From the NCBI RefSeq assembly GCF_016508585.1, contig NZ_JADVOP010000001.1:1-64000 (forward strand): 64,000 bases of DNA, given 5' to 3'. The notes under the pieces were generated by a model. It was not told the origin of the DNA, did not search any database, and saw only the letters and a program-made list of their open reading frames with translations. This document shows positions 48,927 to 57,172 of this stretch, one piece after another (within the stretch, counting starts at the first letter, position 1; each line of letters begins with the position of its first letter). Source of the stretch: Acinetobacter baumannii (GTDB lineage Bacteria > Pseudomonadota > Gammaproteobacteria > Pseudomonadales > Moraxellaceae). The translations under genes were made by a program, and so were the position numbers.

Positions 48927-49994
48927 TTATCTTGGAACTTCTTTAAATCTTATAATATTTTGATTAAATAAATCTAATCCCTTACCCCGACCTAGACCAA
49001 TACTTATGATTCCACCAGACATTCCATATTCTTCACTTTTAATAAGAACACTACTTGATCCCCAACCACTTCTATTAATTGGTAAACTAGCATATTGCGG
49101 AAAACTACTTACAGCTTTTGATGTATCTCTTGTGGCAATTTTTAGCATCTGATCATAGAACTGTGGGTTAATCTGGAACTCAACGGTTACTCCTTTATAG
49201 GTTCCTTGAGCATAAGCTAAGTTAGGTGAAATAAATGTTCCACTTGCTGTTCCAGGCAATCTTCCTGTAGTTTGGAGTATCAAATAATCAGCTTGATCCA
49301 TAGTTCTATAAACTGTAGCAGGTTTTGAAAGAAAAGTATAAAGCGGAAGGCTAGAAGCTGATAATGCCATTCCTGTTCGTAACATATTAGCTTCAAATAA
49401 TAATGAAGCTCCGCTATAGCCTAATAAGGCTGCATCACCGACTCCGCTTGGAGGAATATTATTTACATTAGGCGAATCTGATCTTAAATTATCTAAAGCC
49501 CATATTCCAAAGGCAATTAAAGGTATTTGAACTGCTCTTCCATCAGGATCACTAAAAGCATAAGTATCATTCCACCCATATTGATAACGATTGGTCTGCC
49601 CATGCCCTTTCATAATAAAAGTCACAGGATCAGGTTGATAAAACCTCCCCAACACAGGGTTATAGTGACGTTGCTTTAAATAAACCAAATCATCAGCGTC
49701 TTGAACCCCACCGACAAAAGCATTGGGGTTCTTTAAATTGCTTGGCTTCTTATATTGCAGTTGTTGACCAAAAGGTGCGTATTGATAAGACTGACTGACT
49801 ACACCCTGTTCATTGATCACTTTTAAAGTTGAGCCATCAAAGTTCTGAACATGATATTGAATCCGATCCTTCGCCAGTGTGAGCTGACTAAGGAGTAAAA
49901 CAAAACTCAACAACATCAATTGAACAGCAGATGACCAAACTTTGTTTGACTGCATATTTTTATTTTTCATCGCTTTTATCATTTTTATTCTCAT
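48927..49994 (-). CDS. exported Rhs-core protein with toxin-like C-terminus
   Basis: The 355-residue protein starts with a Sec signal (basic n-region of about 24 residues, then LMLLSFVLLLSQLTLA). It continues with an Rhs-associated core: FDGSTLKVINEQG, YQYAPFGQQ, YLKQRHYNPVLGRFYQPDP, YQYGWNDTYAFSDPDGR. After the core comes a variable region with VYRTMDQADYLILQTTG and GTFISPNLAYAQ, an Arg and then a Ser-containing strand that resemble an ADP-ribosyltransferase-type toxin; this part is tentative. The ATG at 49994 has AGGGG 6 bases upstream and lies 10 bases after the stop of the large YD-repeat gene. Confidence 0.75.
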   Translation of the reverse strand: MRIKMIKAMKNKNMQSNKVWSSAVQLMLLSFVLLLSQLTLAKDRIQYHVQNFDGSTLKVINEQGVVSQSYQYAPFGQQLQYKKPSNLKNPNAFVGGVQDADDLVYLKQRHYNPVLGRFYQPDPVTFIMKGHGQTNRYQYGWNDTYAFSDPDGRAVQIPLIAFGIWALDNLRSDSPNVNNIPPSGVGDAALLGYSGASLLFEANMLRTGMALSASSLPLYTFLSKPATVYRTMDQADYLILQTTGRLPGTASGTFISPNLAYAQGTYKGVTVEFQINPQFYDQMLKIATRDTSKAVSSFPQYASLPINRSGWGSSSVLIKSEEYGMSGGIISIGLGRGKGLDLFNQNIIRFKEVPR

Positions 49995-50004
49995 GATTTT
50001 CCCC

Positions 50005-53000
50005 TTAGTCATCTTCCAAGATCATATCTAAGATTGCAGGTAACCAAGCTGCCATATCTTCGTCAGGATCAGGTTCATTCGGATGAATCAGAGGATCTAA
50101 AACGCCTTTAGCCCCCAATAACTTATATTCATAACCATCTTTGTGACCATCACCATCTGAGTCAGGGTTATTCGGATCAGAACCAATAAAACGTTCAAGA
50201 TAATCAGGTAAGCCATCATCATCGCTGTCCACATAACTGTCCAACAAGTTATTGATACCAAACTCAGCGCCTTCAAAATCATTCATCAAATCGAAGCCTT
50301 TACTGTTGGTATCTGGATAGCGCTCTAATGTTGCAACTAATTTTCCAGCGACATAAACATAAGCTTTGTTATAACCAGATTGATGGTTAATGTCATAAAC
50401 GAGATTACCTGCGGAATCATAGATATAGTCAGTAATTCCATCATCACGTACGGCACGAACACGTAAGCCTTCAGTATTATAAATATAGCTTTCATTTCCA
50501 TTTTTACTGATACGGTAATAAGCGTCATAATCCAAAGCACGAATACCGTCATTGGTGACATTACCCATGGCATCATAACTAAAGTTATATGGTGAGCCAT
50601 TCACATTACCTAAACGTGATGTTCCATTTACATAATTATAGGTATATGAAGCAGGTGCAACGATTTGACTCTTGGAGGTGATATTGACTGAACTAATATC
50701 ATCATTGTTATAAGAATACTGATAACGTGCCTGATCGAGCTCGACTTGTTTCATTAAGCCTGTACCATAGCGATCAATGACAGCATTATAAGTCGCCCCA
50801 CAATAATCACTCATTCTATTGATACGATTCAAAGCATCATAACCATAACCAATATTCAGCACACATTTATTCAAACTGGTCGAACTTACCCCAGTAGGTA
50901 AGCCACTGTTGGAGTACGCATATGTCCAAGCCACATCTCCATTTGCCTGTACCGATGTCAGTTGATGCATTGAATTATAATTCAGTCCCTGAATCACGTT
51001 TGGTATCGAATAAACTTCACCAAAGGCATTCTGATCAGACAAACTCACCAACTTCCCATTTGGATAAATAATTGAAACCACTTGATTGAGATTGTTATAG
51101 CCAAATGTTGTGGTATAGCCATAGTTGGCATTGTTGGAATTAATATTTTGTGTCAATGAAACAACACGACCAAAGCCATCACGCCCATAACCTTGAGATG
51201 TATTGGCATTACTGCTTGAGTTTAAACGACCTGCTAAACTATACCCATAATTGGTTGTTACACCACGCCACGTACGAGAACTGATCAAATCATTGATTGG
51301 ATAATATTGGATTGTCTCAACTGAACCATCTTGGTGGCTGATCGTTTTGATTCTACCTGTCGCATCATAGCCATAAACTTTTTGACCATTGATGCCATTA
51401 TCACGTTCAGTCGCTAAAGAACCATTACTGTTATAGCTATAACTTTGTGTAGACGCTCCTGATGTAGCTACAGTAGGCTTTAATAAACCTAGATTGTAGT
51501 CTGTAGAGGTCGTAAACACAGAACCATCACTACCTTTGCGGTTGACCAGTGTTTTAAGGTTTGCACTAAAATCACCGACCGCTAAATAATCAGATTCAGT
51601 CGTTCCATAAGCATCAGAACTGAGACTGATTGCACCCGTACGTCCACTACAGGATTGATAACAATAGTTAATCGTTACACCGTTGTCGTTTACGGTCAAT
51701 GGTCGATCAAAAATATCATAACTGGTTCGGACGCCTTCACTTGTGCCGTTCGTTGAAGGGTTTGAACTAAAGGTCACGTTGCCAAAAGCATCATAGCTAT
51801 TAGAATTCACCACTGTTTTATTTGAAGTGTTTTCTGATGAATAAATAAGAAGTCCATCACCATTGTATTTTTCAGACTTACTATAACTACCACCATTTTG
51901 CATGGTTCTGGTAATGTTTAAACCATCATAATTAATATGGGTATAACTCAAACCAACAACAGGAGTTTCAACTATTAAACGACCTGCATCATCATATTGC
52001 TTTTGTGAACGTATACCATCTGCGTCAGTATGGAAGGTAATATTACCAAGATCATCAACTGTATTCGTTTCTTGTCCACCATTGGCTAAACGTATATTGA
52101 TTGGTATACCCTTTTTATACCCTGAGTATTGTGTAATTTGCTGACCATTTCCAACATCTACTTCTAAAGGTAAACCTGTATGTTTTTCTCCTGTCATATA
52201 ACCAGAGAAACAGCTCGCAAATTTAGACCAAGCAAAATCTGCTAAATTCCCAAGACAAGCACTAAATGAAACTGTTTCGTACTTAAACTTGGTTATACGC
52301 CCCTCTTTAGTTTCTGATGTAATTGCACCTTGAGCATCATATTCAATGGTTTGAGTTGTATAAGCACCTGTAGTTTTTTGACGAGGTAATCCCGTAATCC
52401 ACGGTAAATTACCATCATTTACAGCGCTATTATTCGAATCTGCATTAAAATAACTTATGCTGACACTTGGCAAAGATAGATTGCTGGTGCCTTTTAGTCC
52501 TGTCGACTCAACTGTTTGAGCATTTCCATATTGGTCAAAATCTTTATAGATTGTGCTATACGAACCATGATGATTCACTGTTTTTTTAGACATTCTCACC
52601 AGTGAAACATCTTCGTTATCCGTATAATTATCATTGGTTGTTTTTGGTTTTTGCCCAATGAGATTGAGTAACACCCATTCATAGGATTCAGTTCGTGAAT
52701 CAATCGTTACTCGCTTAAGTAAACCATGTAAAAAGCTTTCAGCAATTCCACCTTCAAAAGCATTCATGACATAAACATATGCCTTCGTAAGACCTGTAGT
52801 TGTATCTTTGGTTGTTACAGTAGTTGTTTGTTCTTTTGCATCTTTATTACGGCTGTATACATAGCTAATTTGCAATGAATTGGTATCTATACCTGAATAA
52901 CTTGAACTGGTTACTTTATAAGATTTCGTTTCAGCAAACCCTGGACGAGATTCATTGATGAGTGAATATGTCCAGTTGACTGATTTTGTATTCACTAAAC

Positions 53001-54798
53001 CATTTGAAGAACTCTTATAATAATTAATACCCGTTAAATCGCTGTAAAACCATAGAAAATCTTGGTCTGTCATACTTGTCGATGCTGGTGTAGCATTACC
53101 AACAATTCGATAAGGACCACCATAACTATAATTTACAGCGTCACCTGAAATATAACCAGCTGTTTGTAAATAAATAAATGCAGAATTTTTGTCTTGAAAA
53201 TCGCCTATAGTACCTCCTGTTGGTATTGTATCTGTCAACTTATAGTTCGATAAATTTTTTTGGCTCGTGTAGTTATAAGAAGTCCATTGCTTATAACCCC
53301 CATTGATATACCTAAGAATTTTCTTAAGTGTTATATCTCCTGAAATATTATCGAATTGGCTTTCATCTGCATTTTCAGTTCCATTTTTGCTCTTTACATA
53401 GTTGAGTACGAGTTCAGGAGCATTTTCATTCACAATTTTCCCATCAAGGGTATGTTGCACTGATTTTAAGAAAAATTTATTTGTATAATTGAATCCATTG
53501 TAAATCAAAGTATTGGTTTTTTTATTAGAATAATTAAGTAGATAAGCTTCATTAAATTGATTTTCAATTCTTGAAGCATAAATTGAAACACGTCCAGGAA
53601 TATATTCACTCCCAAAAAATGAAGTGAAACCTGTTTGATTTTCTCGGTTTTCACTAGGGAAATGGTACGTAACACCACTGATTGATCTTACAACAAAATC
53701 TTTTCCTGAATTTGTACAGCTGATATACCAATTATCTTGAGAAATATATTTTGCTGATTGGGGGTACCCAGAAATACCTGCCTTAATTGGGTAAAAAGTT
53801 ATATTTTTTTGACCAGGTAAATATAGACTAATTGGTCTTTGTCTTGAATCAACATTAGATGAAGTATTTAAAGATGAAGTTTGTGATATTCCATTTAGAA
53901 GAAATGGAGATTTTATTTTTTCAATATTGTGATAATACAGATATCCTATTATTACTTGTCTAATAACGCCATCCATCAGTGCGTTATTTGTTTGTACTGT
54001 AAAAGATGAATTAACTGCAAGATTATCTAAAACTGTACTAATATTGCCTGTCGTTAATCTTGTACCATTAATTAAAATCGTTACCTGCCCAGTTTGCAAC
54101 ACATTAGTTATACTTTGCCTATATTTTCCTTTTTCAGTTGTAGCCTGAGCCTGAGATATACTTAAAGCATTTACATTGTTTTTGAATGCATTAAATAATT
54201 GCATTTGCAAGTTAAAAGTAGCATTTTGCGCTTGTTGTTTATTATATTGGGCATTTGCATCCCCTGTTAAACTACCAAAATACTGCACTAAATTTATAAT
54301 TGTATTTAATGTTTGATTAGCTAATGCTGCATTTGCTTGATTTACATACGTCTTTTCAATTTTATCTCTAAAACTAGAATTTGTAAGAGATGCAGAATAA
54401 CTTGGTCGTCCAGAACTATTATTGGTTGCATCACCATTCTCTTCACATATGCCTGAACCACTGTCGCCTTGGAGCTTAGTTGAGGGTCCAGTCATCATCA
54501 CCAATCTTGGTGACTCTAACTCCCAATTCCCCATAGAACGAAAACCATTATTGACCTTTCCATAAGAACGGGAAAGTGTAAAATTCAACCCTCGCTCGCC
54601 CTTTAAAGTAACTTCTGGAATATCATAGACAAGGTTTCCACTCATTAAGTCAACATAACCATTCGGTGTTTTTTCTTGTCCTGTATCCCCAACACTTTGA
54701 TCAGAAGGAAATGAAGTCATTGCAACAGACCAGTCAATTGGTCCTGCATAGAGGACCGAACAAAATAAACTGAATATCAAACTAAGTATTATTTTCAT
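50005..54798 (-). CDS. large Sec-exported YD-repeat (Rhs-type) protein
   Basis: The 1597-residue protein has a signal peptide (ending SVLYAGP), an N-terminal domain with NGYVDLMSGNLVYDIPEVTL and GLNFTLSRSYG as in bacterial Rhs/WapA proteins, and many YD repeats from about residue 830 on (YDDAGRLI, YDAFGNVT, YDAMGNVT, YDSAGNLVYD). It ends with KLVATLERYPD and then an acidic tail (DSDDDGLPD, DPNNPDSDGDGHKDG) of thrombospondin-type-3/EF-hand-like calcium loops. It has no PAAR domain, and the Rhs core plus toxin are in the next gene instead. The start at 54798 has GGA 7 bases upstream. Confidence 0.85.
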   Translation of the reverse strand: MKIILSLIFSLFCSVLYAGPIDWSVAMTSFPSDQSVGDTGQEKTPNGYVDLMSGNLVYDIPEVTLKGERGLNFTLSRSYGKVNNGFRSMGNWELESPRLVMMTGPSTKLQGDSGSGICEENGDATNNSSGRPSYSASLTNSSFRDKIEKTYVNQANAALANQTLNTIINLVQYFGSLTGDANAQYNKQQAQNATFNLQMQLFNAFKNNVNALSISQAQATTEKGKYRQSITNVLQTGQVTILINGTRLTTGNISTVLDNLAVNSSFTVQTNNALMDGVIRQVIIGYLYYHNIEKIKSPFLLNGISQTSSLNTSSNVDSRQRPISLYLPGQKNITFYPIKAGISGYPQSAKYISQDNWYISCTNSGKDFVVRSISGVTYHFPSENRENQTGFTSFFGSEYIPGRVSIYASRIENQFNEAYLLNYSNKKTNTLIYNGFNYTNKFFLKSVQHTLDGKIVNENAPELVLNYVKSKNGTENADESQFDNISGDITLKKILRYINGGYKQWTSYNYTSQKNLSNYKLTDTIPTGGTIGDFQDKNSAFIYLQTAGYISGDAVNYSYGGPYRIVGNATPASTSMTDQDFLWFYSDLTGINYYKSSSNGLVNTKSVNWTYSLINESRPGFAETKSYKVTSSSYSGIDTNSLQISYVYSRNKDAKEQTTTVTTKDTTTGLTKAYVYVMNAFEGGIAESFLHGLLKRVTIDSRTESYEWVLLNLIGQKPKTTNDNYTDNEDVSLVRMSKKTVNHHGSYSTIYKDFDQYGNAQTVESTGLKGTSNLSLPSVSISYFNADSNNSAVNDGNLPWITGLPRQKTTGAYTTQTIEYDAQGAITSETKEGRITKFKYETVSFSACLGNLADFAWSKFASCFSGYMTGEKHTGLPLEVDVGNGQQITQYSGYKKGIPINIRLANGGQETNTVDDLGNITFHTDADGIRSQKQYDDAGRLIVETPVVGLSYTHINYDGLNITRTMQNGGSYSKSEKYNGDGLLIYSSENTSNKTVVNSNSYDAFGNVTFSSNPSTNGTSEGVRTSYDIFDRPLTVNDNGVTINYCYQSCSGRTGAISLSSDAYGTTESDYLAVGDFSANLKTLVNRKGSDGSVFTTSTDYNLGLLKPTVATSGASTQSYSYNSNGSLATERDNGINGQKVYGYDATGRIKTISHQDGSVETIQYYPINDLISSRTWRGVTTNYGYSLAGRLNSSSNANTSQGYGRDGFGRVVSLTQNINSNNANYGYTTTFGYNNLNQVVSIIYPNGKLVSLSDQNAFGEVYSIPNVIQGLNYNSMHQLTSVQANGDVAWTYAYSNSGLPTGVSSTSLNKCVLNIGYGYDALNRINRMSDYCGATYNAVIDRYGTGLMKQVELDQARYQYSYNNDDISSVNITSKSQIVAPASYTYNYVNGTSRLGNVNGSPYNFSYDAMGNVTNDGIRALDYDAYYRISKNGNESYIYNTEGLRVRAVRDDGITDYIYDSAGNLVYDINHQSGYNKAYVYVAGKLVATLERYPDTNSKGFDLMNDFEGAEFGINNLLDSYVDSDDDGLPDYLERFIGSDPNNPDSDGDGHKDGYEYKLLGAKGVLDPLIHPNEPDPDEDMAAWLPAILDMILEDD

Positions 54799-54835
54799 AA
54801 GTATTTCCATTTTTATAATTAGATTGTATTTATAA

Positions 54836-55177
54836 TTAGCGTTCTACACTAACCATACTTATATCTTCACCATCACCCCAACGATTACAAGTATTTGATC
54901 CTTCTATAAATACAGTTTTATTAGTAGCCTGAGCCATCATCAAGAGTGCTAATTGCCTTTTCCCCGCTGGGCTATTTTCATTTTTAATCACCATGTACCA
55001 ATTCGTTGCGCACGTAGGTCTATTTCCTATTCGTTCACCTGAGATATATACCCAAACTAAACCATCTTCATCTCTCACGTTAATCGCCTGAACTTTCCCC
55101 TTGTATGTACTCGCTAAAGCATTTCCAACAAAGATCAATTGAAACATGATAAAAACAACGAATGATATTTTTTTCAT
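54836..55177 (-). CDS. small secreted SubB-like protein B
   Basis: The 113-residue protein has a signal peptide (about 22 residues, ending NALA) and a mature domain with two cysteines (RPTCATNW, SNTCNRWG). It shows the shared pattern KVQAI, VWVYISG, then KRQLALLMMAQATNKTVFIEG. AGGA lies just before the ATG. It is the first gene of the unit B, YD-repeat, Rhs-core toxin, immunity, ending 37 bases before the YD-repeat start, which ties the small-protein family to the Rhs genes. Confidence 0.68.
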   Translation of the reverse strand: MKKISFVVFIMFQLIFVGNALASTYKGKVQAINVRDEDGLVWVYISGERIGNRPTCATNWYMVIKNENSPAGKRQLALLMMAQATNKTVFIEGSNTCNRWGDGEDISMVSVER

Positions 55178-55287
55178 TTTAATCCTGTTTACTTTTTCTA
55201 ATAAGTCGTATATAAAAAATACATATTTTTAAGAAAAAATACAATATCCACACAATTAATTCATAATATTTATTAGTGAGGCTTCAA

Positions 55288-55623
55288 ATGCTGAAAAAAA
55301 TGATGTTGCTCTTCATACTGATGACGATTAATTTTTCATCGTTTGCTGCTGAGAATATTACATATAGAAAAATTACGAGTATTGGTTGTCACCATATTGA
55401 TGGTACATGCTATGTAAGTTTATCAGGAGAACCTTTCGGCAACACTTTGAGTTGTCCATATAAAAATATAAATCAATTTCGTTTTGACGCATCTACTGTT
55501 ATTGGGAAACGAACATATGCATCACTTTATGCTGCTTACTTAGCTAAAAAATTTGTTGATGTTTATTTAGACGGGTGTTCATCGGATGGAAGACCATCTA
55601 TCGCATGGTATACGATTTATTAG
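55288..55623 (+). CDS. small secreted SubB-like protein C
   Basis: The 111-residue protein has a signal peptide (ending NFSSFA) and four mature cysteines (SIGCHH, GTCYVSLSG, LSCPYKN, LDGCSS). The second half, KRTYASLYAAYLAKKFVDVY, recalls SubB (ASFSTLYNQALYF, PVRIYYEPG, from memory). I start at the ATG with GAGG 6 bases upstream; a GTG 12 bases earlier overlaps that site. It leads a plus-strand series of five related genes and is divergent from gene B. Confidence 0.7.
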   Translation: MLKKMMLLFILMTINFSSFAAENITYRKITSIGCHHIDGTCYVSLSGEPFGNTLSCPYKNINQFRFDASTVIGKRTYASLYAAYLAKKFVDVYLDGCSSDGRPSIAWYTIY

Positions 55624-55632
55624 AGGTAAAAA

Positions 55633-55950
55633 ATGAAATACATTTTAGTTTTAATATTCAGTATGTTTTTTTGCAATCTCTCTTTCGCACAAGTTGATTG
55701 TGGACCTTATAAAGTTATGAGTATTCAAACACAAGAAACAGATTTATTAGCATTACTAAAATCCCAAAATGGTCGAGAATCATGGAGGCAAATCGGTTCA
55801 TGGTCAAAACCATCAACAAAACCATATTTAGCGATTCTTATGCAAGCCTATGCAATGAAAAAGAATATTACTTTGCGCTATATTGCTGACAGTTATAATT
55901 GTGATGAAACTGACTATGTAACCGTACCGTGGATGCTAAGAATGTCATAA
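55633..55950 (+). CDS. small secreted SubB-like protein D
   Basis: The 105-residue protein has a 19-residue signal peptide (ending NLSFA) and two cysteines in the mature part (QVDCGPYK, SYNCDET). It keeps the family order KVMSIQ, LLALLKSQNG, KPYLAILMQAYAMKKNITLRY. AGAGG lies 5 bases before the ATG, and it starts 9 bases after gene C. It is among the more divergent members. Confidence 0.66.
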   Translation: MKYILVLIFSMFFCNLSFAQVDCGPYKVMSIQTQETDLLALLKSQNGRESWRQIGSWSKPSTKPYLAILMQAYAMKKNITLRYIADSYNCDETDYVTVPWMLRMS

Positions 55951-55968
55951 CTTAATCGGAAAATTAAA

Positions 55969-56300
55969 ATGAATAAAAAATTATATTCGTAATTGCCTTA
56001 CTTTTATCATCAATTACTTCTGCTGGTGAAAATGTTTTAAATAGATAAATATTAGACATAGGGTGCCACATGACTGATGGAACATGTTACGTAACTCTAA
56101 CTGGTGAATCATTTGGCGCATATGAAAATTGTCCAAGTAAAATGACAAATACATTTAGATTTAATAGCAGTTCAATCCATGGGCGTAGGGCTTATGCTAG
56201 TTTTTATGGCGCTTTCTTATCAAAAAAAACTGTAGAAGTTTATATAGATGGTTGTTATGAAACAGGTAGTCCAACCATTACCTATTATCACGTCAATTAA
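55969..56300 (+). pseudogene. broken SubB-like gene E (frameshift and stop)
   Basis: The region encodes a close paralogue of protein C (GCHMTDGTCYVTLTGESFG against GCHHIDGTCYVSLSGEPFG), but it is interrupted twice. From the ATG at 55969 the frame stops at 55990. One more A in the A6 run at 55975-55980 would restore a signal peptide (KIIFVIALLLSSITSAGENV). A second stop, TAA at 56046-56048, stands where protein C has Lys. An intact 76-codon frame from 56070 remains but would lack the signal peptide. Confidence 0.8.
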
Positions 56301-56312
56301 GGTAGCAAAAAA

Positions 56313-56648
56313 ATGAAAAGAATAATCTTGTTGTTACTTATTTTGCTCAACCAATCTGTTTTTGCTGCAATGTGTACAGGACGAGTAAGTGGTGTGTCAA
56401 TAAATCCGCGTACAGGTGGAGTTTTTGCCTCTAGTGTAGGAGGTTTAAGTAGCCCTTTACTGTGCAGTACATCAACAACATTAAATGAAATTTCTCCCTC
56501 AAATTGTAATAAGTTATTTGCTGTATTGCTCACCGCACAGGTTACAAAGAAATCAGTAACTTTATTTTTTTCTGGTCCACAAAGTTGCTCAGATTTTCAA
56601 CCATGGACTTTAGCTGGAGGATTTTATCATTATATTTTAAACGATTAA
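56313..56648 (+). CDS. small secreted SubB-like protein F
   Basis: The 111-residue protein has an 18-residue signal peptide (ending QSVFA) and four cysteines in the mature part (AMCTGR, LLCSTS, SNCNKL, PQSCSD). It follows the family plan: RVSGVSI, then LFAVLLTAQVTKKSVTLFF. AAGGT precedes the ATG. It lies 12 bases after the pseudogene remnant. Confidence 0.66.
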   Translation: MKRIILLLLILLNQSVFAAMCTGRVSGVSINPRTGGVFASSVGGLSSPLLCSTSTTLNEISPSNCNKLFAVLLTAQVTKKSVTLFFSGPQSCSDFQPWTLAGGFYHYILND

Positions 56649-56707
56649 TTGACTACAAATGCATTCTAAAATTCAAACAATAACATTTAAATCAAGGAAA
56701 TACAGCG

Positions 56708-57016
56708 ATGAAGAAAATATTATTACTGGTGATTCTACTTACTCAGCAAGTTTTTGCAGCTGAAACATATGTACATGGAAATATAACCTCAATAACTAGC
56801 ATTACTGAAGGATTACTTATTCGACTTGAAGAAGGAAATCTTCCCACAGTTTGTAATGGCACTCCTTACGGTTGGATGCTGATTCCTCAAACTAGTAAAG
56901 TTATCCTAGGGGTAACTTTGGCCCAATGGTATCAAAAGAAGCGAAGTGTAGTTGTCTACGTTGAACCTTATTCTGGTAATGGGTTTTGTAGAGTGACCCA
57001 AGTACAACCTGGCTAG
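56708..57016 (+). CDS. small secreted SubB-like protein G
   Basis: The 102-residue protein has a 17-residue signal peptide (ending QQVFA) and two mature cysteines (TVCNGT, GFCRVT). The family pattern shows as NITSITSI, LLIRLEEG and GVTLAQWYQKKRSVVVYVEP. AAGGA lies 9 bases before the ATG. It is the last of the plus-strand series. Confidence 0.66.
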   Translation: MKKILLLVILLTQQVFAAETYVHGNITSITSITEGLLIRLEEGNLPTVCNGTPYGWMLIPQTSKVILGVTLAQWYQKKRSVVVYVEPYSGNGFCRVTQVQPG

Positions 57017-57096
57017 TGAAATATATAAATTTAAGCCTTACAGATATTTAAAGATATATTTCTGATTCATCGCACTATACAAAATATTTAAATATA

Positions 57097-57127
57097 CCCC
57101 ACTTTATCTATAAAAAATTAAGTGGGG
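57097..57127. terminator. hairpin between gene G and DAHP synthase
   Basis: CCCCACTT (57097-57104) pairs with AAGTGGGG (57120-57127) across a 15-base loop, between two convergent genes. The tails are only moderately T-rich, so it is a probable rather than certain terminator. It marks the right border of the island. Confidence 0.6.
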
Positions 57128-57172
57128 GATTTTAAGACAACCTGTTATTTAGAAATACAATTTAATTTGTAT

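Noticed and set aside
48927..54798. Type VI secretion Rhs effector
   Set aside because: Both proteins carry Sec signal peptides, and there is no PAAR domain, VgrG, EagR chaperone or T6SS gene nearby.
56070..56300. Intact 76-codon frame as a separate gene
   Set aside because: Its upstream sequence encodes the missing signal peptide and start of a protein C paralogue in the same frame, apart from one frameshift and one stop, so the whole unit is a pseudogene.
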